Source: Quadrisphaera sp. INWT6
GTDB lineage: Bacteria; Actinomycetota; Actinomycetes; Actinomycetales; Quadrisphaeraceae
Length of the DNA: 64,000 nucleotides
Direction: 5' to 3'
Assembly: GCF_015390235.1 (NCBI RefSeq)
Contig: NZ_VUOH01000002.1
Span: 496,001-560,000 of the forward strand
Position numbers and translations under genes: made by a program. This document shows, piece by piece, positions 45,131-54,330 of the stretch (positions are counted from its first letter, which is position 1; each line of letters begins with the position of its first letter). Below the pieces are notes generated by a model. That model ran no database searches. It worked only from the letters and a program-made list of their open reading frames with translations, and was not told the DNA's origin.

Positions 45131-46444
45131 TCACTGCTTGACGTAGGGCTCGCCGTCGGCGGCCGGGGCGCGCACGCGCCCCACCAGTCCGGCGACGGCG
45201 AACACGGTGGCGAGGTACGGGGCCATCAGCAGGAACTGCGAGGGCACCGGGGTGGCGATCGAGGCCAGGATGTCCTGGAGGTTGGTCGCGACGCCGAACA
45301 GCAGGGCCGCCACCAGGGCGCCGATGGGCGTGTACCGGCCGAAGATCATGGCCGCCAGGGCGATGTAGCCCTTGCCGGCGCTCATCTCCTCGCCGAAGGC
45401 CAGGCCGACGCCCAGGGTGAGCATCGCCCCGCCCAGTCCGGCCAGCGCCCCCGACAGCACGACGTTGATGAACCGCGTGCGGTTCACGTCGATGCCGACG
45501 GTGTCGGCGGCCTTGGGGTGCTCGCCAACGGCGCGCACCCGCAGGCCCCAGCGGGTCCGGAAGAGCGCCACGTGCACGACGGCGACCAGCGCGTACGTGA
45601 TGTAGACGATGATCGACTGGTTGAAGAGCACCGGGCCGAGCAGCGGGATGTCCGACAGCAGGGGCACCGCCACCGGGAGCAGCCCCGGCGGGGAGTTCAG
45701 CGACGGGTTGCCCGACAGCAGGGTGGTGAACAGGTAGTTGGTCAGGCCGATCACCAGCACGTTCAGCACGACGCCGACGATGATCTGGTTGACCACGTAC
45801 CGGATGGCGAACAGCGCGAGCAGCAGGCCCACCGCAGCACCGGCCAGCGGCGCGGCGACCAGCCCGGCGTAGGCGCTGCCGGTGGCGCTGGCCACGACCG
45901 CGGCGCCGAAGGCCCCCGCGAGCAGCTGGCCCTCGATGGCGATGTTGACGACGCCGGCGCGCTCGGACACGACGCCGCCGAGGGCCCCCAGGACGATCGG
46001 CACGGACAGCACCAGGCCGCCGGCGAGCAGGCCCACCAGGCTGATGGTCTGGCCGGCGACCACCCAGACCAGGAAGCCCGCCAGCCAGGCGGCGGCGAAG
46101 ACCGCGGGCGCCCAGACGCCGGCGCGGCGGCCGGCCCGGCGCTCGCGCTCGACCCACAGGGTGACCCCGAGGCAGACGAGCACCACCAGCCAGCCGAAGG
46201 CCGCTCCCGGCAGGGGCAGCTCGGGCAGCTGGACGGCGTCGTTGCCACCGGAGAGCCGGAACCGCGACGAGCCGTCCGGGGCGTTGAGCGCGAAGAGCAC
46301 CAGCGCCAGCGCCGTCAGCACCGCGTAGGTGATGGCGGTGCGGGGGCTGAGCCGGTCGGCGGGGGCCGCCGGCCCGTCGCCGGCCGCGGGGGCTCCCGCG
46401 GGGCCGCCGGAGGCGGGCACGGGGGCGGTGGTGGGGGTGGTCAT
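45131..46444 (-). CDS. Nucleoside ABC transporter permease (second)
   Basis: This is a membrane permease of the branched-chain/BMP-type nucleoside importer class (NupQ-like), 437 residues with about ten helices. Typical segments are GALGGVVSERAGVVNIAIEGQLLAGAFGA, VVNQIIVGVVLNVLVIGLTNYL, LFRTRWGLRVRAVGEHPKAADTVGI (the ATPase-contact loop) and GKGYIALAAMIFGRYTPIGALVAALLFG. A long Pro/Ala-rich leader precedes the first helix. The ATG overlaps the stop of the first permease gene (ATGA). Cdd follows. Substrate class is inferred from the linked genes and BMP lipoprotein. Confidence 0.92.
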   Translation of the reverse strand: MTTPTTAPVPASGGPAGAPAAGDGPAAPADRLSPRTAITYAVLTALALVLFALNAPDGSSRFRLSGGNDAVQLPELPLPGAAFGWLVVLVCLGVTLWVERERRAGRRAGVWAPAVFAAAWLAGFLVWVVAGQTISLVGLLAGGLVLSVPIVLGALGGVVSERAGVVNIAIEGQLLAGAFGAAVVASATGSAYAGLVAAPLAGAAVGLLLALFAIRYVVNQIIVGVVLNVLVIGLTNYLFTTLLSGNPSLNSPPGLLPVAVPLLSDIPLLGPVLFNQSIIVYITYALVAVVHVALFRTRWGLRVRAVGEHPKAADTVGIDVNRTRFINVVLSGALAGLGGAMLTLGVGLAFGEEMSAGKGYIALAAMIFGRYTPIGALVAALLFGVATNLQDILASIATPVPSQFLLMAPYLATVFAVAGLVGRVRAPAADGEPYVKQ

Positions 46445-47733
46445 GCGGCGGCGCTCCTGGTCGTGGTCGCGGCCGCGCGTCGGCGCGGCTGCAGCCGGAA
46501 GACGGTGCGCACCAGCGGCGGTGCCGCGATGAGCAGCACGATCACCGACTGGACGACGAGGACGATGTCGATCGGGGTGCTCGTGGAGGCCTGCATCAGC
46601 ACGCCCCCGGCCCGCAGCGCGCCGAAGAGCAGCCCGGCCAGGACCACCCCCAGCGGCTTGGAGCGGCCCAGCAGCGCCACGGTGATGGCGTCGAAGCCGA
46701 TCTGCCCGGCGATGCCGCCGCTGAGCGAGCGCTCCGTGCCCAGCAGCTGCACCGCGCCGGCGAGGCCGGCGAGGGCGCCCGAGGCGAGCATCACGCCGAC
46801 GAAGGCCCAGGAGACGGACATGCCCGCGGTGCGGGCGGCGGCCGGGTTGGCCCCCACCGCGCGCCAGCTGAAGCCGACCGTGCTGCGCTCCAGGAGCCAC
46901 CAGACCAGCGCCGCGGCCACCAGCACCAGGAGGAAGCCCAGGTGCAGCCGGAAGCTGGGGCCGAGCAGCAGCGGGAAGGCGGCCGAGTCGGCCACCGGCG
47001 GGCTGATGGGGTTGGAGGACCCCTCGCGCTGGAAGCCCGGCGTGGTCAGCGCGTAGGCCAGCAGGTACACCGCGACGTAGTTGAGCATGATCGTGACGAT
47101 CACCTCGTGGGCGCCGGTGCGGGCCCGCAGCAGGCCGACGATCCCGCCCCACAGCGCGCCGCCGACCACGCCGGCCAGCACCGCCAGGGGCAGGTGCACC
47201 ACCAGGGGCAGGTCGAGGCGGAAGCCGACGAGGCCGGCGAGCATCGCGCCGACGATCAGCTGGCCCTGGGCGCCGATGTTGAACAGCCCGGCGCGGAACG
47301 CGAGCGCCACGGCGAGACCGGCCGCGATCAGCGGGCTGGCGACGACGAGCGTCTCGGTGATGGGCCGGAACGCCGCCGTGGTGCTGCGGGCCTGCGGGTC
47401 GAAGACCGCGCCCCGCAGCATCGCCCCGTAGGCGTCGGTCGCGGCGGTCCAGCCGGCGCTCAGCGCGTCCTGCGGGCGGGCGAAGAAGTAGCCGGAGGCG
47501 TCGCGGGTGGCCTGGTCGGTGACGGCGATCAGGAGCCCGCCGAGGACGAAGGCCGACAGGACCGCGAGCACCAAGACCAGCCAGGTGCTCTGGCGGGCGT
47601 CGGAGAGCCACGCGGCCGCACGGCCCGGGGCGTCGGGGCTGGTGGTCGAGGAGGGAGCCGGGGCTCCCGACGACCCGGGCGCGCCGGGCGAGCCGCCCGG
47701 GGGCACCTGCGGGCCGGGGGTGGGGGTGCTCAT
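46441..47733 (-). CDS. Nucleoside ABC transporter permease (first)
   Basis: This is the first permease of the importer (NupP-like), 430 residues. It has a Pro/Gly/Ser-rich cytoplasmic leader, then about nine helices. Key blocks are LAFRAGLFNIGAQGQLIVGAMLAG, ARTGAHEVIVTIMLNYVAVYLLAY, FSWRAVGANPAAARTAGMSV (the ATPase-contact loop) and GGIAGQIGFDAITVALLGRSKPLGVVLAGLLFG. Its ATG overlaps the ATPase gene stop by four bases and its stop overlaps the next ATG, so all three transport genes are translationally coupled. Confidence 0.92.
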   Translation of the reverse strand: MSTPTPGPQVPPGGSPGAPGSSGAPAPSSTTSPDAPGRAAAWLSDARQSTWLVLVLAVLSAFVLGGLLIAVTDQATRDASGYFFARPQDALSAGWTAATDAYGAMLRGAVFDPQARSTTAAFRPITETLVVASPLIAAGLAVALAFRAGLFNIGAQGQLIVGAMLAGLVGFRLDLPLVVHLPLAVLAGVVGGALWGGIVGLLRARTGAHEVIVTIMLNYVAVYLLAYALTTPGFQREGSSNPISPPVADSAAFPLLLGPSFRLHLGFLLVLVAAALVWWLLERSTVGFSWRAVGANPAAARTAGMSVSWAFVGVMLASGALAGLAGAVQLLGTERSLSGGIAGQIGFDAITVALLGRSKPLGVVLAGLLFGALRAGGVLMQASTSTPIDIVLVVQSVIVLLIAAPPLVRTVFRLQPRRRAAATTTRSAAA

Positions 47734-49409
47734 CGCGCCGTCCCGTCCGTGTCTGCGGGGGTGTCCGCGGGGGTGTGTGCGGGGGTGCTGGCCGTGGAGG
47801 TGGCGGGGGCGTCGGCGGCGTCGTCCGCGGCGGCCTCCACCTCGCTGGGGTTGCGCGCCGCCTGCTCGGCGGCCTCCGCGGCGGGCACGCCCGCCATCAT
47901 CAGGCCGAGCACGTCGCGGAGGTTCGCGCCCTCACCGGCGCCGCCGGTCGCGCCGGCGCGCTCACCGGGGACGACGCCCACGACCCGCCCGCGGTACATG
48001 ACCGCGATGCGGTCGGCCAGGGCCAGCACCTCGTCGAGCTCGGTGGAGACGATGAGCACCGGGGTGCCGGCGTCGCGCTCGGCGATGATCCGCGAGTGCA
48101 CGAACTCGATGGAGCCGACGTCGAGGCCGCGGGTGGGCTGGGAGGCGATGAACAGCTGCAGCGGGCGCGACAGCTCGCGCGCCAGCACCACCTTCTGCTG
48201 GTTGCCGCCCGAGAGGGTGCCGGCGGCGACGGCCGGACCCGACGCGCGGACGTCGTACTCCCCCACCAGGCGGGTGGCGTTGCTGCGCAGGGCGCGGCGG
48301 TCCATCGCGGGGCCCTTGGCGAACGGCCGCTGGGTGTGCCGGTCGAGCACCAGGTTCTCCTCGATGGAGAAGCTGCCGACCAGCCCGTCGTGGGTGCGGT
48401 CCTCGGGGACGAAGCCCACGCCGGCGTCGAGCACCGCGCGGGTCGAGAAGCCCACCAGCTCCTGCCCCACGAGGCGGACCGACCCGCTCACGTCGGGCTG
48501 CAGCCCGACGATCGCCTCGGTCAGCTCGGTCTGGCCGTTGCCCTGGACCCCGGCGACGGCGAGCACCTCGCCGCGGGCGATGTCGAGGTCGACGCCGTCG
48601 ACGACGCGGGCGCCGGTGGCGTCGCGGACCACGAGGTCGCGCACCTGCACCGTGACCTCACCCGGCGTCGCGGGCGCGCGCTCGACGCCCAGGCTCACGC
48701 TGCGACCGACCATGAGCGCCGCGAGCTCGTTCTCGGCGGCGGTCGGGTCGGCCGAGCCGACGATCTTCCCGCGGCGCACGATGGTGATCCGGTCGGCGAT
48801 GGCCCGGACCTCACGCAGCTTGTGCGTGATGAAGACGATGGAGGTCCCCGCCGCGGTGAGCTGGCGCATGATCGCGATCAGCTCGTCGGTCTCCTGCGGG
48901 GTGAGCACCGCGGTGGGCTCGTCGAGGATGAGCACCTTCGCGTCGCGCACCAGGGCCTTGAGGATCTCGACGCGCTGCTGGACGCCGACGGGCAGGTCCT
49001 CCACCCGGGCGTCGGGGTCGACGGCGAGGCCGTAGCGGTCGGACAGCTCGCGCACCCGGCGGCGGGCGGTGGCGAGGTCGAGCAGGCCGCCCTTGACCGG
49101 CTCGTTGCCCAGCACCACGTTCTCGGCGACGGTGAAGACCGGGACGAGCATGAAGTGCTGGTGGACCATGCCGATGCCCGCGGCCATCGCGTCACCGGGG
49201 CCCGAGAGCTCCACGGGCCGGCCGTCGACGACGATCTGGCCCTCGTCGGGGCGGTACAGCCCGTACAGGACGTTCATCAGGGTGCTCTTGCCGGCGCCGT
49301 TCTCGCCGAGCAGGCAGTGCACCTCGCCCGGGGCGACGACGAGGTCGATCGCGTCGTTGGCGACCAGCGAGCCGAAGCGCTTGGTGATGCCCTTGAGTGC
49401 GAGCTCCAC
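47730..49409 (-). CDS. Nucleoside ABC transporter ATPase (two ABC domains)
   Basis: This 559-residue tandem ATPase of the NupO/sugar-type class energises nucleoside uptake. The first domain has a Walker A motif LLGENGAGKSTL, Q-loop VHQHFMLVP, and VLILDEPTAVLTP. The second has a degenerate Walker A (VAGVQGNGQTEL), the signature LSGGNQQKVVLAREL and IASQPTRGLD; this asymmetry is usual for the family. A Ser/Thr/Pro/Ala-rich tail of about 50 residues follows. GTG 49409 is preceded by a perfect AAGGAGGT seven bases upstream, the strongest ribosome-binding site in the window. Two terminator hairpins separate it from the lipoprotein gene. Confidence 0.94.
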   Translation of the reverse strand: MELALKGITKRFGSLVANDAIDLVVAPGEVHCLLGENGAGKSTLMNVLYGLYRPDEGQIVVDGRPVELSGPGDAMAAGIGMVHQHFMLVPVFTVAENVVLGNEPVKGGLLDLATARRRVRELSDRYGLAVDPDARVEDLPVGVQQRVEILKALVRDAKVLILDEPTAVLTPQETDELIAIMRQLTAAGTSIVFITHKLREVRAIADRITIVRRGKIVGSADPTAAENELAALMVGRSVSLGVERAPATPGEVTVQVRDLVVRDATGARVVDGVDLDIARGEVLAVAGVQGNGQTELTEAIVGLQPDVSGSVRLVGQELVGFSTRAVLDAGVGFVPEDRTHDGLVGSFSIEENLVLDRHTQRPFAKGPAMDRRALRSNATRLVGEYDVRASGPAVAAGTLSGGNQQKVVLARELSRPLQLFIASQPTRGLDVGSIEFVHSRIIAERDAGTPVLIVSTELDEVLALADRIAVMYRGRVVGVVPGERAGATGGAGEGANLRDVLGLMMAGVPAAEAAEQAARNPSEVEAAADDAADAPATSTASTPAHTPADTPADTDGTAR

Positions 49410-49481
49410 GCCCGCACCTCCTTCCGTTCCTGGGCCGGTCCGGCTGGTCGCCGGCTGCTCGTCCGGCAGGTCGTGCCACAC

Positions 49482-49520
49482 GGCCAGGGCCCCCGGGACG
49501 GTACCCGGGGGGCCCTGGCC
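49482..49520 (-). terminator. Long terminator hairpin after the nucleoside-binding lipoprotein gene
   Basis: GGCCAGGGCCCCCGGG pairs with CCCGGGGGGCCCTGGCC across ACGGTA, a 16-bp stem with a single bulged G. It lies between the lipoprotein and ATPase genes and probably reduces importer expression relative to the binding protein. Confidence 0.8.
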
Positions 49521-49522
49521 GC

Positions 49523-49547
49523 CCTGACCGCGCGGGGCGCGGTCAGG
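49523..49547 (-). terminator. Second terminator hairpin after the lipoprotein gene
   Basis: CCTGACCGCGC and GCGCGGTCAGG form a perfect 11-bp stem with a GGG loop, directly downstream of the lipoprotein stop. Confidence 0.8.
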
Positions 49548-49553
49548 AGGAGG

Positions 49554-50648
49554 TCACGGGGTCGACTGCGACTGCACCGTGATGGTGCCGTCGACGACGT
49601 CCTGCTGGAGCTTGCTCACGCCGTCCTTGACGGCCTGCGGGACGTTCGCGTCGTTGTCGTGGAACGGGGCCAGGCTCACGCCGCCGTTCTCCAGGGTGCC
49701 GACGTAGGGCTCCGAGGAGAAGCTGCCGTCGACCTCGCTCTTCACGGCGTCCTGCACCGAGGCGCCGATCTCCTTGACCACCGAGGTGAGGATCAGCGGG
49801 CGGTCGCTCTCCTTGACGGTGTTGTAGCCGTCGGAGTCGACCCAGACGACCTTGACGTCGCCGCCGGCCGCGTTGGCGGCGTTCGCGGCGGCCAGGGTGC
49901 CGTTCCCGACGGGGCCGGCGACCGGGAGGATGATGTCGGCGCCCTGCTGGATGAAGTTCTGCGTGGTGTTCTGCCCGGCGCCGATGTCGTCGAAGTTGCC
50001 GGTGAACGAGCCCTGCTGCGTGGCCTTGTCCCAGCCGAGGAGCTTGACGCTCGTGCCGTTGTCCTCGTTGTACTTGGCGACGCCGTCGGCGAAGCCGTCC
50101 ATGAAGATCGTCACGGACGGGATCTGGATGCCGCCGTAGGTGGCGACGGTGCCGGTCTTGGAGGTGCCCGCGGCGACGTAGCCGGCCAGGTAGGAGGCCT
50201 GCGCGGTGTCGAACAGCAGCGGCTTGACGTTGGAGCGGGCCGGCTCGACGGTCGAGTCGATCAGCGCGAACTGGGTGTCCGGGTTGGCGTCGGCGGCGCT
50301 GCCGGTGGCGTCGGCGAGCAGGAAGCCGACGGCGACCACCAGGTTGCAGTTCTGCTGGACCAGCGCGGCGATGTTCGGCGCGAAGTCGGCCTCGGAGCTC
50401 GACTGCGTCGTCTGCTCCTGGATGCCGAGCTCGGCGACGGCCGCGTCGAGGCCCTCCTTGCCGGACTGGTTGAACGACTGGTCGTCGAAGCCACCCGCGT
50501 CGGAGACCATGCAGGCCTTGACGTCGGAGGCCGCGCTCGTGCCGGACCCGCTGCCGGCGCCCGTGGAGGCCTCGGGGGCCTCGCCGCAGCCGGCGGCCAG
50601 GAGGGCCACGGCCCCGACGGCGGCCAGGGTGCCGAGCTTCTTCTTCAC
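49554..50648 (-). CDS. BMP family nucleoside-binding lipoprotein
   Basis: This substrate-binding lipoprotein of the BMP/PnrA family captures purine or other nucleosides for the ABC importer. Its 364 residues start with a signal MKKKLGTLAAVGAVALLAAGC, lipidated at Cys21. The mature domain shows ACMVSDAGGFDDQSFNQSGKEGL, the highly conserved BMP start, then FALIDSTVE, DTAQASYLAGYVAAGTSKTG and GADIILPVAGPVGNG. The importer ATPase gene follows after two strong hairpins. A TAGGGT -10 element lies some 110 bases upstream. Confidence 0.94.
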   Translation of the reverse strand: MKKKLGTLAAVGAVALLAAGCGEAPEASTGAGSGSGTSAASDVKACMVSDAGGFDDQSFNQSGKEGLDAAVAELGIQEQTTQSSSEADFAPNIAALVQQNCNLVVAVGFLLADATGSAADANPDTQFALIDSTVEPARSNVKPLLFDTAQASYLAGYVAAGTSKTGTVATYGGIQIPSVTIFMDGFADGVAKYNEDNGTSVKLLGWDKATQQGSFTGNFDDIGAGQNTTQNFIQQGADIILPVAGPVGNGTLAAANAANAAGGDVKVVWVDSDGYNTVKESDRPLILTSVVKEIGASVQDAVKSEVDGSFSSEPYVGTLENGGVSLAPFHDNDANVPQAVKDGVSKLQQDVVDGTITVQSQSTP

Positions 50649-50759
50649 AGGTGCTCCTCCAGGGGGCGGTCGTCGCAGCTGCGCCCCGGGGCCGCGGTCG
50701 CGGCGCCCGTCAGGGCGGGCCGGGAGGTCGTCCCTGACCCGTCCGGGCGTGCTCGCCAG

Positions 50760-50765
50760 ACCCTA
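50760..50765 (-). promoter_or_regulatory. -10 element for the nucleoside-importer operon
   Basis: TAGGGT on the minus strand lies about 110 bases before the lipoprotein ATG; the implied leader could hold regulatory structure, but none was recognised. Confidence 0.4.
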
Positions 50766-50858
50766 GGACGACTCCCGCTCGGCGGACGAGACCCCCCGGC
50801 CGGATCGCAACCGTTCCGTGATGGGCGGTTCGTCCGGTCGGGCGGGGCCGGGCGGGGG

Positions 50859-52082
50859 TCAGGCCGGGTCGAGCGGCAGGCGCAGGCCCGCCAGCGAGGC
50901 GGCGGCCAGCAGGCGCGCCCCGACGGCGACGGCGCGCTCGTCGGCCTGGAAGTCGCCGCGGTGGAGGTCGTGGGTGGCCCCGCCCGGCGTGCGCGTCCCG
51001 AGCCGGGCCATGGCCCCCGCCACGTGCTGCAGGTACCAGGCGAAGTCCTCCCCGCCCAGGCTCTGGTCGGTGGGGACGGCGGAGCCGGCGCCCAGCTCCT
51101 CCTCGGCGGCGCCCTGGAGCAGGCCGGCGCTGACCGCCTCGTTCACCACGGGCGGCACCCCGCGCTTGAGGTCGACCTCGACGTCGACGCCGTAGGGCGC
51201 CACGACCTCGCGGACCACCTCGGCGAGCAGGTCGCCGGCGTCCTTCCAGGCGTCCTGGCGCACGCAGCGCAGCGTGCCCTCGGCCACCCCGAGGCGCGGG
51301 ATGGCGTTGGCGGCGCCGCCGGCGTTGACGCGGCCCCACACCAGGCTGACGCCGGCGCGCGGGTCGAGCCGGCGCGACAGGACGGCGGGCACCTCGGTGA
51401 CCACCTTGGCGAGGGCGAAGACCAGGTCGGCGGTCAGGTGCGGTCGCGAGGTGTGGCCGCCGGGACCGTGCAGCTCCACCCGCACCTGGTCGAACGCGGA
51501 CGTGATGGCTCCGACGCGCAGCCCCACGCGGCCGACGTCGGTGTGGGGGTCGCAGTGCACCGCGAGCACGCGCTCGACGTCGTCCAGCGCACCGGCGGCG
51601 ATGACGCCCAGCGCCCCGCCGGGCGTGACCTCCTCGGCGGGCTGGAACAGCAGGCGGACGCGCCCGGGCAGCCTGCCGGCGCGGTCGAGGTCGGCCAGGA
51701 CGAGGCCCGCGCCCAGCACCACGGTGGTGTGGACGTCGTGCCCGCAGGCGTGGGCGACGCCCGGCACCGTGGAGCACCAGGGGCTGGAGGTCTCGTCGGC
51801 CAGGGGCAGCGCGTCGAGGTCGGCGCGCAGCGCCACGGTCCGGGGACCGGTGCCCACGTCGCACACGAGGCCCGTGCCCGGCAGCAGCCGCGGCTCCAGG
51901 CCGGCGGCGCGCAGCGCCTCGGCGACCTTCGCGGTGGTCCGGTGCTCGGAGTGCGCCGTCTCGGGGTGGGCGTGCACGTCGCGCCGGAACGCGACGAGCT
52001 CCTCCAGGCGCGGGGCGAGGAGGTCGGTCAGCGTGGGCGGGCCGGCGGGCCCGTCGGGGCCGCGGCGGGGGCGCAGGGTCAC
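50859..52082 (-). CDS. M20 family amidohydrolase
   Basis: This 407-residue metal-dependent amidohydrolase (AmiA/AmiB, IAA-amino-acid hydrolase or N-acyl-amino-acid deacylase type) shows FRRDVHAHPETAHSE, VALRADLDALPLAD, ACGHDVHTTVVLGAG with metal ligands, LLFQPAEEVTPGGA with the catalytic Glu, HGPGGHTSRPH in the lid domain and GGEDFAWYL. The substrate is an N-acylated amino acid or peptide, not specified by the sequence. In M. tuberculosis related amidohydrolases lie beside the purine phosphorylase; here it follows manC by seven bases and is probably cotranscribed with it. Confidence 0.92.
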   Translation of the reverse strand: MTLRPRRGPDGPAGPPTLTDLLAPRLEELVAFRRDVHAHPETAHSEHRTTAKVAEALRAAGLEPRLLPGTGLVCDVGTGPRTVALRADLDALPLADETSSPWCSTVPGVAHACGHDVHTTVVLGAGLVLADLDRAGRLPGRVRLLFQPAEEVTPGGALGVIAAGALDDVERVLAVHCDPHTDVGRVGLRVGAITSAFDQVRVELHGPGGHTSRPHLTADLVFALAKVVTEVPAVLSRRLDPRAGVSLVWGRVNAGGAANAIPRLGVAEGTLRCVRQDAWKDAGDLLAEVVREVVAPYGVDVEVDLKRGVPPVVNEAVSAGLLQGAAEEELGAGSAVPTDQSLGGEDFAWYLQHVAGAMARLGTRTPGGATHDLHRGDFQADERAVAVGARLLAAASLAGLRLPLDPA

Positions 52083-52089
52083 TTCAGCG

Positions 52090-53226
52090 TCACAGCAGGT
52101 CGTCGCGGCCGCGCTCGCGCCACGCGCCGACCACCTGCTTCACGCCCTGGGCGTGCTGGCGGGTGGTGACCAGCAGGGCGTCGGGGGTGTCGACGACGAC
52201 GGCGTCGGGCAGGCCGAGCACCGCCACGGTCCGCCCGGTGCCGGCGACCACGACGCCGCTGGCGCCGTCCTCCCCCAGCACCAGGGACGGGTCGCCGAGC
52301 ACGGCCAGGCCGTCGGAGGCGCCGGGGAGCAGGGTGGCGAGGGAGTCCCAGTCACCGACGTCGTCCCACCCGAAGGCGCCGGGCACGACGGCCACACCAC
52401 CCGCGGCGGCCACCGGCTCGGCGATGGCGTGGTCGATCGCGATCTTCACCAGGCCGGGCCAGACGGCGTCGAGCACCTCGTCGCGCCGGGGGGTGTCCCA
52501 CGACGCGGCGATGTCGCGCAGGCCCTCGGCCAGGGCGGGCAGCTGCGCGGCGAGGTGGTCGAGCAGGACGCCGGCGCCGACCACGAACATGCCCGCGTTC
52601 CACCGGTGCCGGCCGCCCGCGAGGTAGGCGGCGGCGGTCTCGGCGTCGGGCTTCTCGACGAACTCGGCCACGCGGACGGCGTCGGGGGCGCCCTCGACCA
52701 CCAGCGGCTCCGCGCCGCGCACGTAGCCGAACTGCGTGGCGGGCCCGGTGGGGGTGATGCCGATGGTGACGACCTCGCCGGTGCGCGCCGTCGCCACGGC
52801 CTGGCGCACGGCGTCGCCGAAGGCGGCGTCGTCGGTGATGACGTGGTCGGCGGCGAAGGAGCCGAGCACCGCCCGGGCGCCCTCGCGCCGCTCCAGCACC
52901 GCCGCGGCCAGGCCGATGGCGGCCATCGAGTCGCGCGGGGAGGGCTCCAGCAGCAGGTTCTCGCCGCGCAGGCCCGGCAGCGCCTCGCGGACGGCGGCCG
53001 CGTGGGAGCGACCGGTCACGAGCAGGACGCGGTCGTCGCCGGCCAGCGGGACGAGGCGGTCCCAGGTGGCCTGCAGCAGCGAGCGGCCGCTGCCGGTGAG
53101 GTCGTGGAGGAACTTGGGGGCGCCGGCCCGCGACAGGGGCCACAGCCTCGTGCCGGCACCGCCCGCGGGGACGACGGCGGCGAAGCCCTCGATGCGGGAC
53201 GCGGTCCGGCCGCCGGCAGCAGTCAT
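52090..53226 (-). CDS. manC: Mannose-1-phosphate guanylyltransferase
   Basis: This enzyme makes GDP-mannose from mannose 1-phosphate and GTP, the donor for mannosylated lipids and glycans. The 378-residue protein begins with the nucleotidyltransferase loop VVPAGGAGTRLWPLSRAGAPKFL, then SPRDSMAAIGLAA, FAADHVI, TQFGYVRGAEPL, VAEFVEKPDAE, WNAGMFV and FGWDDVGDWDSL. No isomerase domain is attached. A weak -10 element (CAGGCT) ends seven bases before ATG 53226. It is divergent from sdhCDAB. The phosphosugar mutase at 30 kb could supply mannose 1-phosphate. Confidence 0.93.
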   Translation of the reverse strand: MTAAGGRTASRIEGFAAVVPAGGAGTRLWPLSRAGAPKFLHDLTGSGRSLLQATWDRLVPLAGDDRVLLVTGRSHAAAVREALPGLRGENLLLEPSPRDSMAAIGLAAAVLERREGARAVLGSFAADHVITDDAAFGDAVRQAVATARTGEVVTIGITPTGPATQFGYVRGAEPLVVEGAPDAVRVAEFVEKPDAETAAAYLAGGRHRWNAGMFVVGAGVLLDHLAAQLPALAEGLRDIAASWDTPRRDEVLDAVWPGLVKIAIDHAIAEPVAAAGGVAVVPGAFGWDDVGDWDSLATLLPGASDGLAVLGDPSLVLGEDGASGVVVAGTGRTVAVLGLPDAVVVDTPDALLVTTRQHAQGVKQVVGAWRERGRDDLL

Positions 53227-53305
53227 GCGCGCCAGCCTGGCACAGGGGACTGTCGCGTTCGTCACGCACGGGCACGTCCGGACCAGCGCCGTCGTGCCCC
53301 GGCGA

Positions 53306-53311
53306 TAGGCT
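53306..53311 (+). promoter_or_regulatory. -10 element for the sdhCDAB operon
   Basis: TAGGCT lies about 88 bases before the sdhC start. No convincing -35 element was found. Confidence 0.4.
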
Positions 53312-53398
53312 CCCAGGGACGCCGCAGTCCGGTCACAGCCCGAGCGAGGCGCCCGCTGGTCCACCCGACCGCGAAGATCGACGAGGGAAGGCGCACCC

Positions 53399-53812
53399 GT
53401 GGCACGAACGCTGCCCGCACTGCCCACCGTGTCCGGCCCGACCGGCACGCTCTACCGCGGCCGCGAGGGCATGTGGTCCTGGGTGGGCCACCGCATCACC
53501 GGCGTCCTGATCTTCGTCTTCCTGCTGGTGCACGTGCTCGACACGGCGCTCGTCACCGTCTCGCCGCAGGCGTACGACGCGGTGATCGCCAGCTACAAGA
53601 ACCCGGTCGTCGGCCTGGGCGAGGCCGGCCTCGTGGCCGCCGTCCTGTTCCACGCCTTCAACGGCATCCGGATCATGCTGGTCGACTTCTGGTCCAAGGG
53701 GCCGCGCTACCACCGCCAGCTGTTCTGGGGCGTGCTGGCCGTGTGGCTGGTGCTGTTCGTGCCGTTCCTGGTGCGGCACCTGTCGATCATCTTCTCCCCC
53801 GTCGAGCACTGA
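53399..53812 (+). CDS. sdhC: Succinate dehydrogenase cytochrome b subunit
   Basis: SdhC anchors succinate dehydrogenase in the membrane and helps bind haem b and quinone. The 137-residue protein has three helices. The first, VGHRITGVLIFVFLLVHVLD, contains the typical SxxHRxTG-like start and a haem-ligand His; the second region VLFHAFNGIRIMLVDF is also diagnostic. GTG 53399 follows AAGG-rich sequence. It starts the sdhCDAB operon, eleven bases before sdhD, in the mycobacterial gene order. Confidence 0.94.
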   Translation: MARTLPALPTVSGPTGTLYRGREGMWSWVGHRITGVLIFVFLLVHVLDTALVTVSPQAYDAVIASYKNPVVGLGEAGLVAAVLFHAFNGIRIMLVDFWSKGPRYHRQLFWGVLAVWLVLFVPFLVRHLSIIFSPVEH

Positions 53813-53823
53813 GAGAGGCCGCG

Positions 53824-54306
53824 ATGACCGCCGTCCAGTCCACGCCGGGCCCCGCCCAGGCGATCGACGCCCCGCGCTCGCCGTACCGGCGCAGCAAGCC
53901 CACCCGCACCAACTTCGAGCTCTACGCCTGGCTCTTCATGCGCATGAGCGGCGTGCTGCTCGTGGTGCTCGTGCTGGGCCACCTCTTCGTGAACCTGGTG
54001 CTCGGCGACGGCATCCACCAGGTCGACTTCGCCTTCGTCGCCGGCAAGTGGGCCTCGCCGTTCTGGAAGGTCTGGGACCTGTCGATGCTGTGGCTGGCGA
54101 TGCTGCACGGCACCAACGGCGTCCGGACGATCATCAACGACTACGCCGAGCGCAACGGCACGCGCTTCTGGCTCAAGATGGCGCTCTACGTCGCGTTCAC
54201 GCTGACGGTCGTGCTCGGCACCCTGGTGATCTTCACCTTCGACCCGTGCCCGGTCGGCGCCGACATCGACGCCTCCGCGCTCCCCAGCTTCTGCCCCGCC
54301 CGCTGA
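53824..54306 (+). CDS. sdhD: Succinate dehydrogenase membrane anchor subunit
   Basis: This second membrane anchor has 160 residues and three helices. NFELYAWLFMRMSGVLLVVLVLGHLFVNLVL carries the quinone/haem-site Arg, Ser and His, and MLHGTNGVRTIINDYAER is a strongly conserved actinobacterial SdhD segment. The C terminus ends with a short cysteine-containing tail. Preceded by GAGAGAGG-like bases before ATG 53824. Confidence 0.94.
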   Translation: MTAVQSTPGPAQAIDAPRSPYRRSKPTRTNFELYAWLFMRMSGVLLVVLVLGHLFVNLVLGDGIHQVDFAFVAGKWASPFWKVWDLSMLWLAMLHGTNGVRTIINDYAERNGTRFWLKMALYVAFTLTVVLGTLVIFTFDPCPVGADIDASALPSFCPAR

Positions 54307-54330
54307 CCCGACCCCCGAGGAGGACCCCCC

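Noticed and set aside
50649-50858. Purine or other riboswitch upstream of the nucleoside-binding lipoprotein gene
   Set aside because: No aptamer-like conserved core could be recognised by eye in the leader; a covariance-model search would be needed to decide.
47775-52169. A 1464-residue open frame on the plus strand over the nucleoside importer genes
   Set aside because: It is antisense to five clear genes; its His/Ala/Gly/Arg-rich sequence shows no family motif.
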